Source: Paracentrotus lividus (lineage: Eukaryota > Echinodermata > Echinoidea > Camarodonta > Echinidae). From it: a DNA stretch of 64,000 nt. Shown here piece after piece: positions 13,501 through 25,810 of this stretch. Each line of letters begins with the position of its first letter. Positions within the stretch are counted from its first letter, which is position 1. The notes below the pieces were generated by a model. The model saw only the letters and a program-made list of their open reading frames with translations, searched no databases and was not told the DNA's origin. A program made the translations under genes and the position numbers. The DNA is taken from NCBI GenBank assembly GCA_940671915.1, contig CALNVZ010000174.1, positions 16,899,570 to 16,963,569 of the forward strand, in the 5' to 3' direction.

Positions 13501-14580
13501 AATCATTTTGGTCTACAATATAGGCCTACTGATACACCAAAAGCATTCTCCTTAAATAGGTAGGCCTACACATGGAGTTAATATCTTCAATAATTTGATT
13601 AGATTATGAAGAATCCGTACATACGGGTGAATCTTGATGTAATGATAAATATCTCACCCCTATTCTAGAGCACACATGAGCTTCTGATCTAATTAAACAT
13701 CCATGTTCTCATAATCATCAAGGTCACCTTCAGACTCGGAGATGTAGCTCTCCATCAAGTTTGCCAGACCAGGCAGGCAGGAACAACATTCTCATCATAA
13801 ATTCTTACAACCCTAGAAGGTTAACTGTAGACAGACCCTGGGATAACCAATATATCTCACAATAAAATTGCCAAGAGAAGGAAAATAGTTATTTATTCTC
13901 AATTAAAATGCAAACTCCACTGGAAGGCTAGCCATAGACAGGCCCTGGGCTAACGAATATAACACATAATATTCACTCACACCACCAGAGAGAGAGAGAA
14001 AGAAATTTGTTATTTAGACAGCACACCTGAGGTAAACCATACTCTCATATTAAATTCCAACCACATTGAATTGGAACGCTTCCCAAGGCAGTGATGAAGT
14101 CATTCTTGCTAATTCAATTATGTTTCCACGCCAGACTTTTGTTACATTTCAAAATTAAAATTAACAGTATTTTGCATATAGTCTGCTAAAAGCCTAGGCC
14201 CCTACATGTATGTTCACTATTGTGTTTTAACATTATTCAGAAAATGGTAGGGTGTATACTTGATGATTCCCCAAAAATGTTGGCTGAACAGCTATGCTGG
14301 ACTAATTTTGTACCATAATCCCTTTCCTAAGAGGGGGGGGGTGCTAATAGCCTTTTTTTTTCGGTCTCAGCCTCAAGAACTATCCATTTGCCATCTCTCC
14401 TCACACTTATTTCTCGGTGGAGCCTAACAAAAATAGACCACTCAGTGATCCTTGTCATCAATTTCCATCAAAGCAGCTCCTAAGAGGGTTCCTCTGGACC
14501 AAACATTAGGAGATAGGGATGGGGCAACAAACACTCTACTGGGTTGGTGCGTTTGGTAATGGGTCTACTTATTAATGATA

Positions 14581-14810
14581 TGATCAAGGCATGATAGATG
14601 CAAAAAGGAAAAAAGAATGGCATAAAATAACATGAATATTGGAGGGAGAATGTAGGTATAAAGATCTAACCTGGACAAAAGAATGACATGAAAGTTGAAG
14701 AGAAATAAAGTAAGCACTAAAGATCTAACCAAGACATAAAATGACATGGAGTAGGCACTAGATCAAAATAATAACATCAAATGACATTAAGTAGGCACTA
14801 GAACGGACAA
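14581..14810. repeat. Imperfect short tandem repeats
   Basis: The words AAAGATCTAACC, AAATGACAT and AGTAGGCACTAGA recur at 40-65 nt spacing, two to four times each. This looks like a degenerate minisatellite of about 45-60 nt. No coding role is visible. Confidence 0.5.
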
Positions 14811-14978
14811 ATTAAAAGTGAAAGGAATAATAACATCATTAGTTGATATATCATGCTATTGATCCTGGTATCAAGGGATTGAAACTGAGAGCCTAAAATA
14901 TTCAACTTCCTGGAACAAGACACTTTGGGATATAAAAGTAGGAAGATACATTTATGGATCTCATTTTGGCCCCACAGT

Positions 14979-15028
14979 AAAAAAAAAAAAAAAAAAAAAA
15001 GGAAAAAAAAAAAAGGGAAAAAAAAGCC
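14979..15028. repeat. A-rich low-complexity tract
   Basis: A long A homopolymer interrupted only by GG and GGG. Simple sequence, possibly the degraded tail of a retroposed element, but no element body was recognised upstream. Confidence 0.7.
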
Positions 15029-16739
15029 ATATACCCAAATACGGGATGTTTCATATTATGATCTATTTACACTTTTGATAGATCTCTGCATGTTTTCTGC
15101 CCAAATAAGGATTGAGTTTGCAAGCCAATTTCATTTGGCTAACTCATAATTTCAGTATTGTCTACTTCAAGAGCTTTGCCAAATGTAGGCCTAATGGTAT
15201 GGTTAATTGCAGATGAAATGATTATTTCATCAAAAAATGAAGATGAAGGGGAGGGGGGATGCTCCAACTTGTATGAGACAGAGAAAAACCTCTTTAAAAG
15301 AATTGAGTAACTTTGTGGAGGTTTGCAAAAAACTGAGCTGTGGGGCCATACATGCTGTCAGTGCATGTAATAATGTGTCAAGAGGAGACCCGACATGATA
15401 CATAAAAAGTTAAAAAGTGATTTTTTCCCCCTCAGGTACCCAAGTACACTTATGACTATGATGTTATTCAATCATCAAGTATCTCAGTAATTAAACAATT
15501 GATTAGCTTCAAAATTGTTGCAGTTATGATTACGGCATTAGCGAGAAGCATTTTTTTTTTTTTTTTTTTAAAGATCCTGAATGAAGTAACTCATTTCCTT
15601 TAACCACACCTGAGTTTAGATGGGGCATCCACCCTTTCTACTGTTGAAGCTACCAATCTACATATCTCTCAAGATTGCCTCCTACGCATGCATGGTCATC
15701 ATTCTGCACATGAACCCACTCATCAGTGCATGTTGTTCAGTCACATAGTTTAATACTGTCAAGTTTGTCACAGTGGGAGATGACATGCAGGCATGTTAAG
15801 AATCTGCTACATGGGATGGTTAATAAACATCACAGCGCTGATAAAAACACAACCAGCCCCCTTATAATTATCTCCATGAATGCCTTCTTCCACAACAAAG
15901 TTACAGTGATGTCCTTAGTGTCAGGGACATGCTGGATCAAGTTTGTATGTTTTCATATCATATTTTGTGATGATAAAGCCATCTCTCGATCAGCTTCCAG
16001 CCATCAACATCTTGGTGAGACTGGTTAATACAAAGCATTCCTGTCATTTATCGCCTTGTTTGTCATTAATAGGGATTTTTAACAGTGACAATTGATAGTA
16101 TCCTGCAGTATTTTTTCATCAACAGCCGGATTGAATTTTTAATATTTCTTTTCGGTTTGACATAATATTTTGGAAACAGATATTAGTTATGATATGCAGA
16201 CCTTGGATATGTTTTATCTTTAAGGATTAATCAGCTTCTGCATGACATGAGTCACGTAGGATGATTGCAAACTTACCGATTGCATCAATTTTAGAAGCAT
16301 TAGAGGGGTTTGGCCTCAAATTTATGTGAATTGTATAATTACAGCAAAATTTAATAAGCAATACACTGAAAATTTTATTCTTGAAATCAAATGAAAAATA
16401 ACAAAATTGTGACATTCGATGAAACAGCAGTATGTAAATTCTCATGAATATTAAATTAAAAAGATAATGATGTCATATATCTCCATTTTTCCCCTTTGTG
16501 TGTCATAAGGCCTATATGAAATTTCAATTATTCCAGTTTTTGGCGCCTAAGAATATAATGGACTCCTTTATTTTCATGTGCAAAATCATTACTGCTTAAC
16601 AGATTTTGTTACAAGGGAGATATTTTTTTGCACGTATGTATACATGTATTTACAAAATGAAATAATTCAGATCTTAAAGGTACTTATAATTGATAAAACA
16701 TGGGGGAATCACCTTATCTCGGATGAAATAATAACATGC

Positions 16740-17640
16740 CAGAGGGGTGTTACGTAATCTTCAGCGATAACAGTCTCGTCAGGAAAGACGGTTAATCCTT
16801 TATGGCTAGACTATCTAACCAGGATTCCGAAGTAAATCTGACCTATTTGAAATGGAGCATTATACAAGTCCTCTTTTTGAATTTATGCGATAAGACCCGT
16901 TGAGAGTCTATAAACGAAGGATTGTTGAGGGATCGAGAACTCAACATTATGGACTGACTGAATTCGGTCAACTTTGTCATGTTCGTACTGTAAGAATGTT
17001 AACCTCCAGTAGGCCGACCCATGCGTAAGCCACTGTCGATTGTGTACAGTCTAAATGCCAGAGCCCTCGTAATAAGCGATAATGAGAAGATTTATCGAGC
17101 GGCCCTCTAGCGTTCACCTGACGTAAACGCGAGTTATATGCGTCTTCAGTGAGAATTGAAGGGGGTGCAGTTTCAGCTCTGTATTGGTCGATAACTTCAG
17201 TTATCATGGCATCTCCATTTGGTAAGTTATTCTTCAGAATTTCTCGACAGTTTGAATACATTAATTTATCATATTTAGACAATTTAAAGGACCGCATTTC
17301 ACCGCTTTGATTGCATTTATTTTTGTCATATTTTAACTACGATTTTGAGCTGTAAATTTCACTTTTGGCTCCTGACTCTGGTACATAACCGAATTCTTCG
17401 GCTTGATATTTGTCCGAGAGAGGAAAAGTCGCTGATCACAATATGTTAAAACCAAAACTGACGCATATCATCTTCTATTTTTATTTTATAGTATCTAAGG
17501 CATCAAAAATTGAAAAAATCCTAATTTTGACCGGGAGTCAGCGATCTGCCCAATTACATATGGCGGCGTAATTCTTCGAATTCTGTGGGATTTCGGCCAG
17601 TTCACTGGCGTCTGGTGGAGAATCTCTTTCGGTCCCAGTA
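16740..17640. promoter_or_regulatory. CpG-rich patch with an unassigned minus-strand open frame
   Basis: CpG density is clearly higher than in the flanking intron. A 106-codon minus-strand frame (17297-16977) contains the run AMITEVIDQYRAETAPPSIL and, near 17115, a CAG/GTGAAC donor-like site. I could not match the peptide to a family. A 22-nt segment at 17365-17386 is repeated exactly at 33403-33424 in another CpG-rich patch. The region may be a promoter with a first exon, or simply less-methylated DNA. Confidence 0.3.
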
Positions 17641-18807
17641 GTGGAAATATTTGTCATGTTTAATATGGAAATGTTTTCGGAGTAGCATTCCCTCTGAAAA
17701 TACTAGGGAAGGCCTAGTTTTTAATTCCATCTTGTCTTTGTCAGTGTCACTCATAGTTCATCTTCAGATTGTACTCGTAAAGTTACAAACATGTTGATTT
17801 GAGAAACAAAGTGACTAACTTAGTAGTCAAAAAGCTGAAGTTTTCAGATCCTACAATTTTTGTATTTTTGTTAACGTCACATAAATTATAAATGTTGTGA
17901 TTGATCAGTTTTTATAATTATATCAATCATTTTCGTTCACCAATGCATGTTTTAAATTTCATGGATATTCAAATTAAGCGTAAGGCTCAAGATATTCTCC
18001 AATGAAAGGGGATACATTATTGTCTAGACTATGTCTATGACCTATTTATTCATTAATTTTTTTAAATTATTATTTTTTTATTTTAATAAAACGTAAAATC
18101 AATTACCACAGGCATTAACATGTGTAATTGTTTTGTATATTGGTATTACAGATCTGTTTGATGATAATGCTTGCTACCTTTGACCAGTACCTAACCTCGG
18201 CTGTGAGATTCTTGAGTGATTCCTTTTCTGACTGCAGTCAGAACATGTAACGAAGACCAGAAAAGAAGCCAAATGGGATAAAGTATACTATTTTTTTTTT
18301 CAAGACCTAGTTTAACAATTAAAAACACTGAGAAAAGGATAAAGTATACTGCTTTTTTTTAACCTACAAATAAAAAAAATTAGAATAAAAATTTACAAAA
18401 AAAAAACCATGGTTCATCCCGTGAATAAATAGGTCTAAATTAATTACTAAAAATCAGCCTCACTGTTTGTTTGACAGTTGATTTTATTTTTGTTCATTTC
18501 GATCGTCAGATGGAATGCTTTGTACTTTCTGCATAGTCAGACTTTTGAAATTCAACTATTTGTTTTTGCCAGGTCTGTTGACTCATAATTATTCTAGTTG
18601 ATCTGATCTGCCATAATGAATTTTGAAAAATACACATTAAGTGAATGTAAGAAAAGAAAACATTGTCCTCTTGAAAAGAGGGACTGTGACATCGACTGTG
18701 CAGGTTTTGTATTACATGATTAAACATTTTTGAAAACTAGATATTTTGAAGTGCTGACTAATTCTTTTTTCATTAAATGTCTACAGTTTACAGTTGCAGA
18801 TCCAGGG

Positions 18808-19096
18808 TGTACATGGGGAGGGGCCACGAGGCCGAGGGTCAACGAGTCTGAGTATTGTCCAACGAGGCTGAATGACCATGAGGCCGACGGTTCACGAGTC
18901 CGAGTGTTTTCCCACGAGTCCGAGGGCCCACCGAGGCCACAGGGTACACAAGTCCTGATTTTTCTCCTATTGTATTTGCAATATAATGTTCGGACTCGTT
19001 AAAAAAAATACTCGGCCTCATGGGCAAATAATCGGACTCGTGGACCCCTCAGCCTCGTGGGCGCTGGGCCTTGTGGGAAGACCCCGTGTGCATCCA
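18808..19096. mobile_element. Foldback element made of inverted arrays of ~17-20-bp units
   Basis: The left half repeats units of the form ACGAGGCCGAGGG / ACGAGTCCGAGTG about seven times. The right half carries the same units in reverse orientation (CTCGGCCTCAT, CGGACTCGTGG, CAGCCTCGTGGG) about five times. The extreme ends also match inversely (GTACATGGGGAGGGG against CCCCGTGTGCAT). The piece can fold into a long hairpin. The sea urchin TU foldback transposons are known to have modular inverted repeats with short tandem units. The resemblance is inference, not a database match. Confidence 0.6.
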
Positions 19097-19740
19097 TCCC
19101 TCTCATGTTTTTGGAACCTGTTCAAATTTGTCAATTTTACGTGGCGACGCCCCCACTTTTGTCAAATGCTGGATTCCGCCACTTAATCTTGAATCTTTAT
19201 GAACTCTTTAATTTGTAAAATGGTGAGAACGGTTTGGATGGGGTACCAGTTCGGAGACTTTGGGAGGTGTGAGGAAGTGTGATTTTCGGAATGGTTGTAG
19301 AAAGAGGAGGAAATATGTCACAGTAGGAAAGAAGGAAATGATCAAAGAAAAATCTCGCTATGAACCGAGTGATCAGAGAGGATGCTAGAAATAGAGTGAC
19401 ATGGAGAAAGAACAAAGTATGAGAATTGAAACAATACAAAATTGATATGAAGAAGGTATGGTTTCGTGTGATATTTTCTCTTTGTGCGAAATACGCATTT
19501 GCTCCAGCGACAATTGTTCCCATTCAATTTCGTAAACTAAATTAAGCCCTGAAATAAACGCCATACACCTGACATTAAACTTTGTGAGAAATTATTAGAG
19601 AACCCGGAGCAAATGTTGCATCATTTTGGTATGGAGAGCAGGTAGTTTTAGAATGGGGACTGTGAATGATAAAAATAAATAATGATCACAATGTCTAATA
19701 ATGTTTCCAAATACAGTCCACCATGCTTAATTGTGCACTC

Positions 19741-19905
19741 NNNNNNNNNNNNNNNNNNNNNNNNNNNNNNNNNNNNNNNNNNNNNNNNNNNNNNNNNNNN
19801 NNNNNNNNNNNNNNNNNNNNNNNNNNNNNNNNNNNNNNNNNNNNNNNNNNNNNNNNNNNNNNNNNNNNNNNNNNNNNNNNNNNNNNNNNNNNNNNNNNNN
19901 NNNNN
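19741..19905. other. Assembly gap (165 N)
   Basis: Unresolved bases lie between the foldback array at 18.8-19.1 kb and a further ACGAGGCCGAGGG unit at 19919. The gap therefore probably interrupts the same repeat array, which would explain why it could not be assembled. Confidence 1.
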
Positions 19906-19958
19906 AGGCCCAGTATCTACGAGGCCGAGGGTTTTTCCACATTAAAAAAAAATATATA

Positions 19959-20308
19959 CAGGGTGTTTCCGAAAAAAGGAAACCCAACTTTGATCAACAA
20001 TAATGTCAAAAATATTTCAATGGTGATTATGAAATTTATATCACTGTAAAGTGCAACTCATTGCCATTCTAATGATACCTCGCTCACCTCACCAATGTCA
20101 CGCATCACTAAACCCCATTGTTTTGAAAAGGTCTTGTAAAATTGTGCGTGGTTCACTTTCATGCACCTTGAGATGGTTTGTGTGAATGTGCCTGGAAAGG
20201 AAACCCAACTTTGAACATCAATAACTTCAAGAATATTTCAGTGGTGATTAAGAATTTAATATCACTGGAAAGTACAACCCATTACCATTCTAATGATACA
20301 CACTAAAA
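19959..20308 (+). repeat. Left compound terminal inverted repeat of a 12.5-kb segment
   Basis: Starts CAGGGTGTTTCC after TA and contains AAAGGAAACCCAACTTTG twice, about 235 nt apart, each followed by the same ~100-nt body (TATATCACTGxAAAGTxCAAC, ATTCTAATGATAC). The first copy is complete and the second stops near 20308. The reverse complement of the whole arrangement is found at 32005-32436. Confidence 0.8.
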
Positions 20309-20310
20309 AG

Positions 20311-20455
20311 TGAAAGGGTTCAATAGGGGTGCACACCGTCTATTCTGAGCGTGTGCACCCGAGAGGGCGTGCTTTCGCACCCCAAGGGGTGCATGCACTG
20401 AGTTTAAAGGGTGCACAGACCAAGGGTGCAAAGTTGCACCCTTGAATAGCCTCAC
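20311..20455. repeat. Cluster of GGGTGCA palindromic motifs
   Basis: GGTGCA/TGCACC words occur about seven times within 145 nt, in both orientations. They culminate in the near-perfect palindrome at 20421-20444 (11-bp arms CAAGGGTGCAA, 2-nt spacer). This may be the subterminal region of a small DNA transposon that inserted into the second repeat copy. Confidence 0.55.
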
Positions 20456-20949
20456 GCGATGGCTGCCAGAAAATATGTTTTTATATAAATTATTTTATTT
20501 TCATTAAAATCGCATTGTTACTATATATATTGGGTTCATGTTATCAAATAAGTTATTTGAGCAAAAATTAGTCTATCAACTTTCTTTTTTATAATGATGC
20601 TAATGGAAAACTATCAACTGACTTATATACTACTGGCATGTAACTCAGACTAATGTTCGCGGCTTTATTTAACGGAAATGTGGCCTGGCTCACTAAGCTC
20701 AGGGGTGTGGCATTTTATGGAGTTTGATGTAAAATTGTTTAAAATTTTCCAGCAGTGCTGTCCATTTGTAAGACCTGACAGAAACTCATGCCTATTTTTT
20801 TTATACTGTATTTTGCAAGTTCTAATTTGTTATAAGAAAAAATAGGCCCACCAGCACACAGTGACTAACCCCTCTGCCAAACCCCCAGAAAAGTGGAATA
20901 GTCCAGTAGCATAACCGTATGTCCCCGCCGATAATGTTAAAATTCCCAT

Positions 20950-22115
20950 TAAATATCACGATTAGTGCTATCACATAAGGCAAACGGAATCCGAAATCGG
21001 GTAAAAAATGGCGAAGAAGTAGCACTTTTGTAGCCCAAGTCTATAGGTCAAAGTCAAGGTCAAAGGTCAAGGGGTCAAAAAAAAAAAATCAAAATTTTGA
21101 TGAAGAAAATTTGTAGTCCTCAGCTAGTGCATATCACATAAAGCCACGGGAATCGAAATCGGATGAAAAATGGCGAAGGGAAGGATTTGGTAGCCAATTA
21201 CAATATAGGTTCAAAAATAACCAGTCAAAGTCAAAGGTCCAAAATTCTGTGAAGAAGTTTTGTAGCCATCACCTAGTGCTATACATAAGCAAGCGGAATC
21301 AAAAATTGGATGAAATTGGTGAAGCGGGAAGTACATTGTGTAGCGAATGTAACAATATAAGTAAAATCAAGGTCAAAGATCAAAAGGGGTCTAAAACGTT
21401 CAAAATTTCCGTGAAGAAGTTTGTAGTCCTCACATAGTGCTATTACATAAAGCCAACGAATCGAAATCGGATGAAAAAATGGCGAAGGAGTAGATTTTAG
21501 CCAATTTAACAATATAAGGTCAAAAACTCAAGTTCAAAGTGTCAAAGGGTTCAAAAGTCAAAATTCCGTGAAGAAATTTATGAGTCCTCACCTAGTGCTC
21601 ACATAAGAGCAAGACGGATCGAAAAATCGGATGAAAATGGTGAAGGAGTAGCATTTTTACCAATGTACAATATAAGTAAAAGTCAGGTCAAAGGTCAAAG
21701 GGTCAAAAGTCAAAAATTCCGCGAAGAAGTTTTGTAAGTCCTCACCTAGTGCTATCACATATGCAACGGAATCGAATCGGATGAAATATGGCGAAGGAGT
21801 AGCATTTTTAGCCATTAACAATATAGAGTCAAAAATCAAGGTTCAAAAGGTCAAAGGGGTCAAAATTCAAATTCCGTGAAGAAGTTTTGTGTCCTCACCT
21901 AGTGCTATCACATAAAGCAAACAGAATCGGAAATCGGATGAAAAACGCGAAGAGTAGGCTTTTTGATAGCCAATTAACATTTTAGGTCAAAATCAGGTCA
22001 AGTCAAGGTCAAAATTTTGTGAGATATTGTAGCTATCACCTAGTGTATCATATAAAGCAACGGATCGAAAATCGGATGAAAAATGCGGAGGAGTAGCAAA
22101 TTGAAGTTTTGATTC
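20950..22115. repeat. Tandem array of ~155-bp units (8 degenerate copies)
   Basis: The word AGTGCTATCACATAA and its variants recur near 20965, 21125, 21271, 21436, 21594, 21747, 21901 and 22043 (spacing 142-165). Each is followed by GGAATCGAAATCGGATGAAA, ATGGCGAAGGAGTAGCA, a run of GGTCAAAGTCAAGGTCAAA and TTCCGTGAAGAAGTTTTG. Copies differ by many 1-nt deletions. The array ends in a CGGACG-rich tail (22118-22160) and GCTCGAATCGTTCGCGGGAC. No frame stays open across units. Confidence 0.85.
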
Positions 22116-22299
22116 ATACGGACGCACGGACGACACGTACGGATGACGACGACGGCACCATCGTACGATCCCGTTTCATAGTCCCCTGCTCGAATCGTTC
22201 GCGGGACAATAACATCTAACCACATTTTATTTCTATAGTCAGGGCTGTTAGGTGCTAAATAAGTGCGTTGGTTGGTGCAGATTCTTCTAAAACGCCAAT

Positions 22300-25200
22300 C
22301 GTACAATAGGTGCCCAATGCCATACTCTTCAAATTTTGATGGGCGCCAAGAAGGCGCCCCCTGTGTCATCCATAGTGAGTCAAATTCCAAAATGCCGCCA
22401 CACCTCCTGAGTGAAGTTTCTTAAGGAAAAGGCATCAAGTGACATAGATTGATATCTTTTGCGATTTATGGCTTACTGAAATATGACATGACACTATTCC
22501 ATCGACTAATTTATTATACTTGCTATGGGGCTTCAAAATAGCATTTTTTTATAGACACCTGAAATTGAGGTGAAAAAGGCCACTCTATGTTAGGAGCCCC
22601 TATTATGTATTTATAAAGAGAAAGGATCCATATTTTGGTATATAGGTGGCCTATACCATACTCTTCTCCATTTTGTGTGGGTGCCAGAAGGGCGCCCCCA
22701 GTGTCGGCTATTAGTGGTCAAATCGCAAAAATGGGCCGCCCCTCTGAATGAAGTTTTTCAAGGAAAAGGGCTTTCAAGTGACATAATTGATAATATTTTA
22801 TGGCTTTATGGCTTACTGAATATGGACTATCGACACTATTCCATCTTATCTAATGTAAAAATTTCGCATGGGGCCTTCAATAATAGTCATTTTTTGATAA
22901 AACTCTGTATTTATGCTGAAAAAAGGCCCTCTTATGTTAGGAGCCCCTTATTATATAATATAAGGAAAGGATCCGTAATTTTGCACATAGGTTGCCATGA
23001 TGGCGCCATGAAGAGCGCTTCCAAAAGTAGTTCATGGGCAAACCTAAAATTAGCAGCTAACTAATGAGTCTTAAGAAATACATTTGATTGTTTTTGATGA
23101 ATAAACACTTATGCTGCTATTATCAATGTGGTGTCATAAATTCAATCTGGGGCTTCAAATGGTTATAAACCAGGGACAGGTCTTTTGCGGGGAAATGCAT
23201 CTTATGAGAGTCCCTAATCATGACATTATCAAAGATTAAGGCTATGTGTTCAATTTATCACCTAGTTTTGAACAATACCATACCTGTTTCAATAAGTAAT
23301 TTGCACACCAGTGGCAGCCATGAATGGTCATTCCAAAATGGATACTCGAAATGACATGAAATTTGTACAAAAAAGGTTTATTAAAAAAAAAAACCAAAAT
23401 ACCCAAGTTTAAGGGGTTGGGGTCAGAGAATTTTAATCTGGATGTTTTTCTCTCGATTTTGAAGTAATTATTTTGTATTCTAAATGCATTCATGCTGGGG
23501 TGCTGGAAGTAGAATGCACTACCATCATTTAGGGGCTAAAATGAGACAAATTGGTCCTTCTTTACGAGGGACCTCTATTAATGTTTCTGTTCCATTCATA
23601 GGATTTTAATTTTTAAAGATTAGAGTCTTCTCTCCAGTACATTTTGTTTGCTCATAGACTGGGTTCACACCTAAAACTACTGCCCTGTCGCTCTTTTCGA
23701 AAGTGCCGATCCAGTGTACAATAATAATATTATATTATATTCTACCACGGCTGTTGTTGATTCTTGAACACTGTCCTTAACTGGAAGAGAAGGCCATTCA
23801 AGTTAATGATGGTCTCCTATAGATTGTTTGGGAAAATTGGTAGTGATAGTTTCATATTTGACCTTTTCCAGGTGGTATTTTTATTATGGAGTGGATTTGT
23901 CCCAGACGGCATTACCATATCATTAAAGGACTAGTAGTACTTTGAAAGAGCTTTCATTCTCAGCAGTATTCTGTTGATTTGGAGTTTGCAAAATAGGAAA
24001 TCTGCTGGGCCATGTCAGATAATAAGTGATAATGCCCAGGGTACTTGGTGGAATGTGATACACTAATGAATACTCTGAAAAAGGGCAATTCCCTGAAACT
24101 ATATCACATTGATTCCAAAGCCATGATATTAAATATTTACAAATGTATGTAACTTGATTAGGTGTGTCAACAGGCTACATGTAACATCTTCTATTGACCA
24201 ATACGATGGATGCAAACCTTTATTTGTGCACGTTACTGTAGATAAACACAGATGATACGCAAAACCCAAATGTGCATGAAATCTTTATTGTAGTGATATT
24301 GAGAAAAATTTGGCCACAGTTAATTTACTGTTTTATTGGTTAAATGGTTAATACTGTTTGTTGTTGATTTCTCACTTCATTACTTTTCAAGTACAAAATC
24401 TTATTCTTTCTTTCATGTTTGAAATCGAGCAGCAGCAATCCAATTTTATGGCCTACTTTAAACTCCCATGAGTTCGCTGGCATGTCCGCTACGACAATGA
24501 TTGCTGATACCCAGTTGTTTGGGCTATTGTTTGCAATTTGATTTCCATATATGAAAAAAACCATCCCTAATCAGCCTCTGCCTCAAACAAGAAAGGGCAT
24601 GGAACAAGTACACCTATTCGGTTAAGTGTTTCATGATAAGAATGCCCCTACAAGTAGTAAGAAGGGTCATATGTGCCATGAATATATTCAGTTGACCCTG
24701 TGCAAACCTTGATGACATTAAAATTAATTAAATAACACTATTCAAATTCTGCAGTGCATCAAACCCCAGACATTCTAGGCTTTCGTTTGAAATGACATAT
24801 TACAAGGGCCCTTCTGCATATGGAAAGATATATAAAAGTATGTCTACTACACATGGCTGTTACTAATGTATTATTGGTACCCCTAAGAGGTATGACCGTC
24901 GCCCATATATGCCTTTTCAATATAAATGACATTTACATGTATATATAATCATAATGTGATCTTCAGGCAAATTTACATTGGAATAACTTCAGATTGAATT
25001 GATTCAATCCTCTAGACCTTTAAATACATGTATGTATAGTTAGGAGCTTTATGGGCCTTGTATTAATCATATTTACCTTTATTCTGTTTTAGAATCATCA
25101 TTTTCGCTTTGGCCATTTAAGACCAGCCCGAGGGCATCCTCTGAGTCATGAACAGTATGGTGTACATTGCTGTTCCAAACATGGGTAAAAATGCAATATA

Positions 25201-25810
25201 CTACAAGACGGGCCATTTTGCCCCTCGGATGCCCCTTTTAGAATACATGCGTTATGCCAAATTATGACAATCAGGTTGGAATTATATCATTATATTCAAT
25301 TTAGTGATTACTAGAACCCCAATAGATTTTTAAAAAGTCTATTAATTTTCAACCCTTTTTCTTTAAACTTCACTCAAATGTAAAGGTTTTTTGATTCTAT
25401 TAATGGACGCCTCCAGGGGGCGCAATACTTATTGCATCAGAAATTAAAGAGCACATATTGAACCTGTATGCAAAATAGGTTCCTTTCATACGTGACATTA
25501 TAAAGGGCTCCCTTACATAAAGGGGTCTTTTTTCATAATTCAAACTTTATTAAAAATGACCATTTTGAAGCCCCATAGCAAACATTACATTTTCTTTGGA
25601 ATGTACCATAGCCATAATATTTCGGTAAGCCATAAAACCAGAAAATAATATTCATCTACTCATTTTGAGCCCTTTCTTGGATCTCACTCAGATGGAGCCA
25701 TTTTTTAATTTGGCAACTATGGCCGCCCCCGGGGGCGCCGTTCTTTGGGCCCATCAGAAATTGAGAGTATGGTACAAGCAACTATGTGCCAAATTGGCGC
25801 TTTTAGAAAC
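22300..25810. repeat. ~350-bp repeat family in direct and inverted copies
   Basis: A unit with GGGCGCC...GGCGCCCCC, TTTATGGCTTACTGAA, ATGGGGCTTCAAAA and TGTTAGGAGCCCC occurs forward at about 22300-22650 and 22650-22990, with weaker copies to about 23250. The same landmarks appear in reverse order at 25400-25800 (GGCGCAATAC, GAAGCCCCATAGCAAAC, GGTAAGCCATAAAAC, CCCCGGGGGCGCC) and perhaps more weakly around 24750-25300. The region is thus partly palindromic around 24 kb. No coding capacity was seen. Confidence 0.65.

Noticed and set aside
16977..17297. 106-codon minus-strand frame
   Set aside because: Protein-like in parts, but unrecognised. It remains only a note on the CpG-rich patch and is not called as a gene.
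19682..20049. Open frames spanning the N gap
   Set aside because: They exist only because N codons are read as open; there is no sequence evidence.
20822..21839. Minus-strand frames across the tandem array repeating a YVIAL-like word
   Set aside because: The word recurs because the DNA unit recurs. Frames shift between units through 1-nt indels and no domain is recognisable, so this is repeat DNA and not a repetitive protein.
20950..22115. Possible CRISPR-like array
   Set aside because: Units are ~155 bp, diverged throughout and in an animal genome; there are no short conserved repeats with unique spacers.
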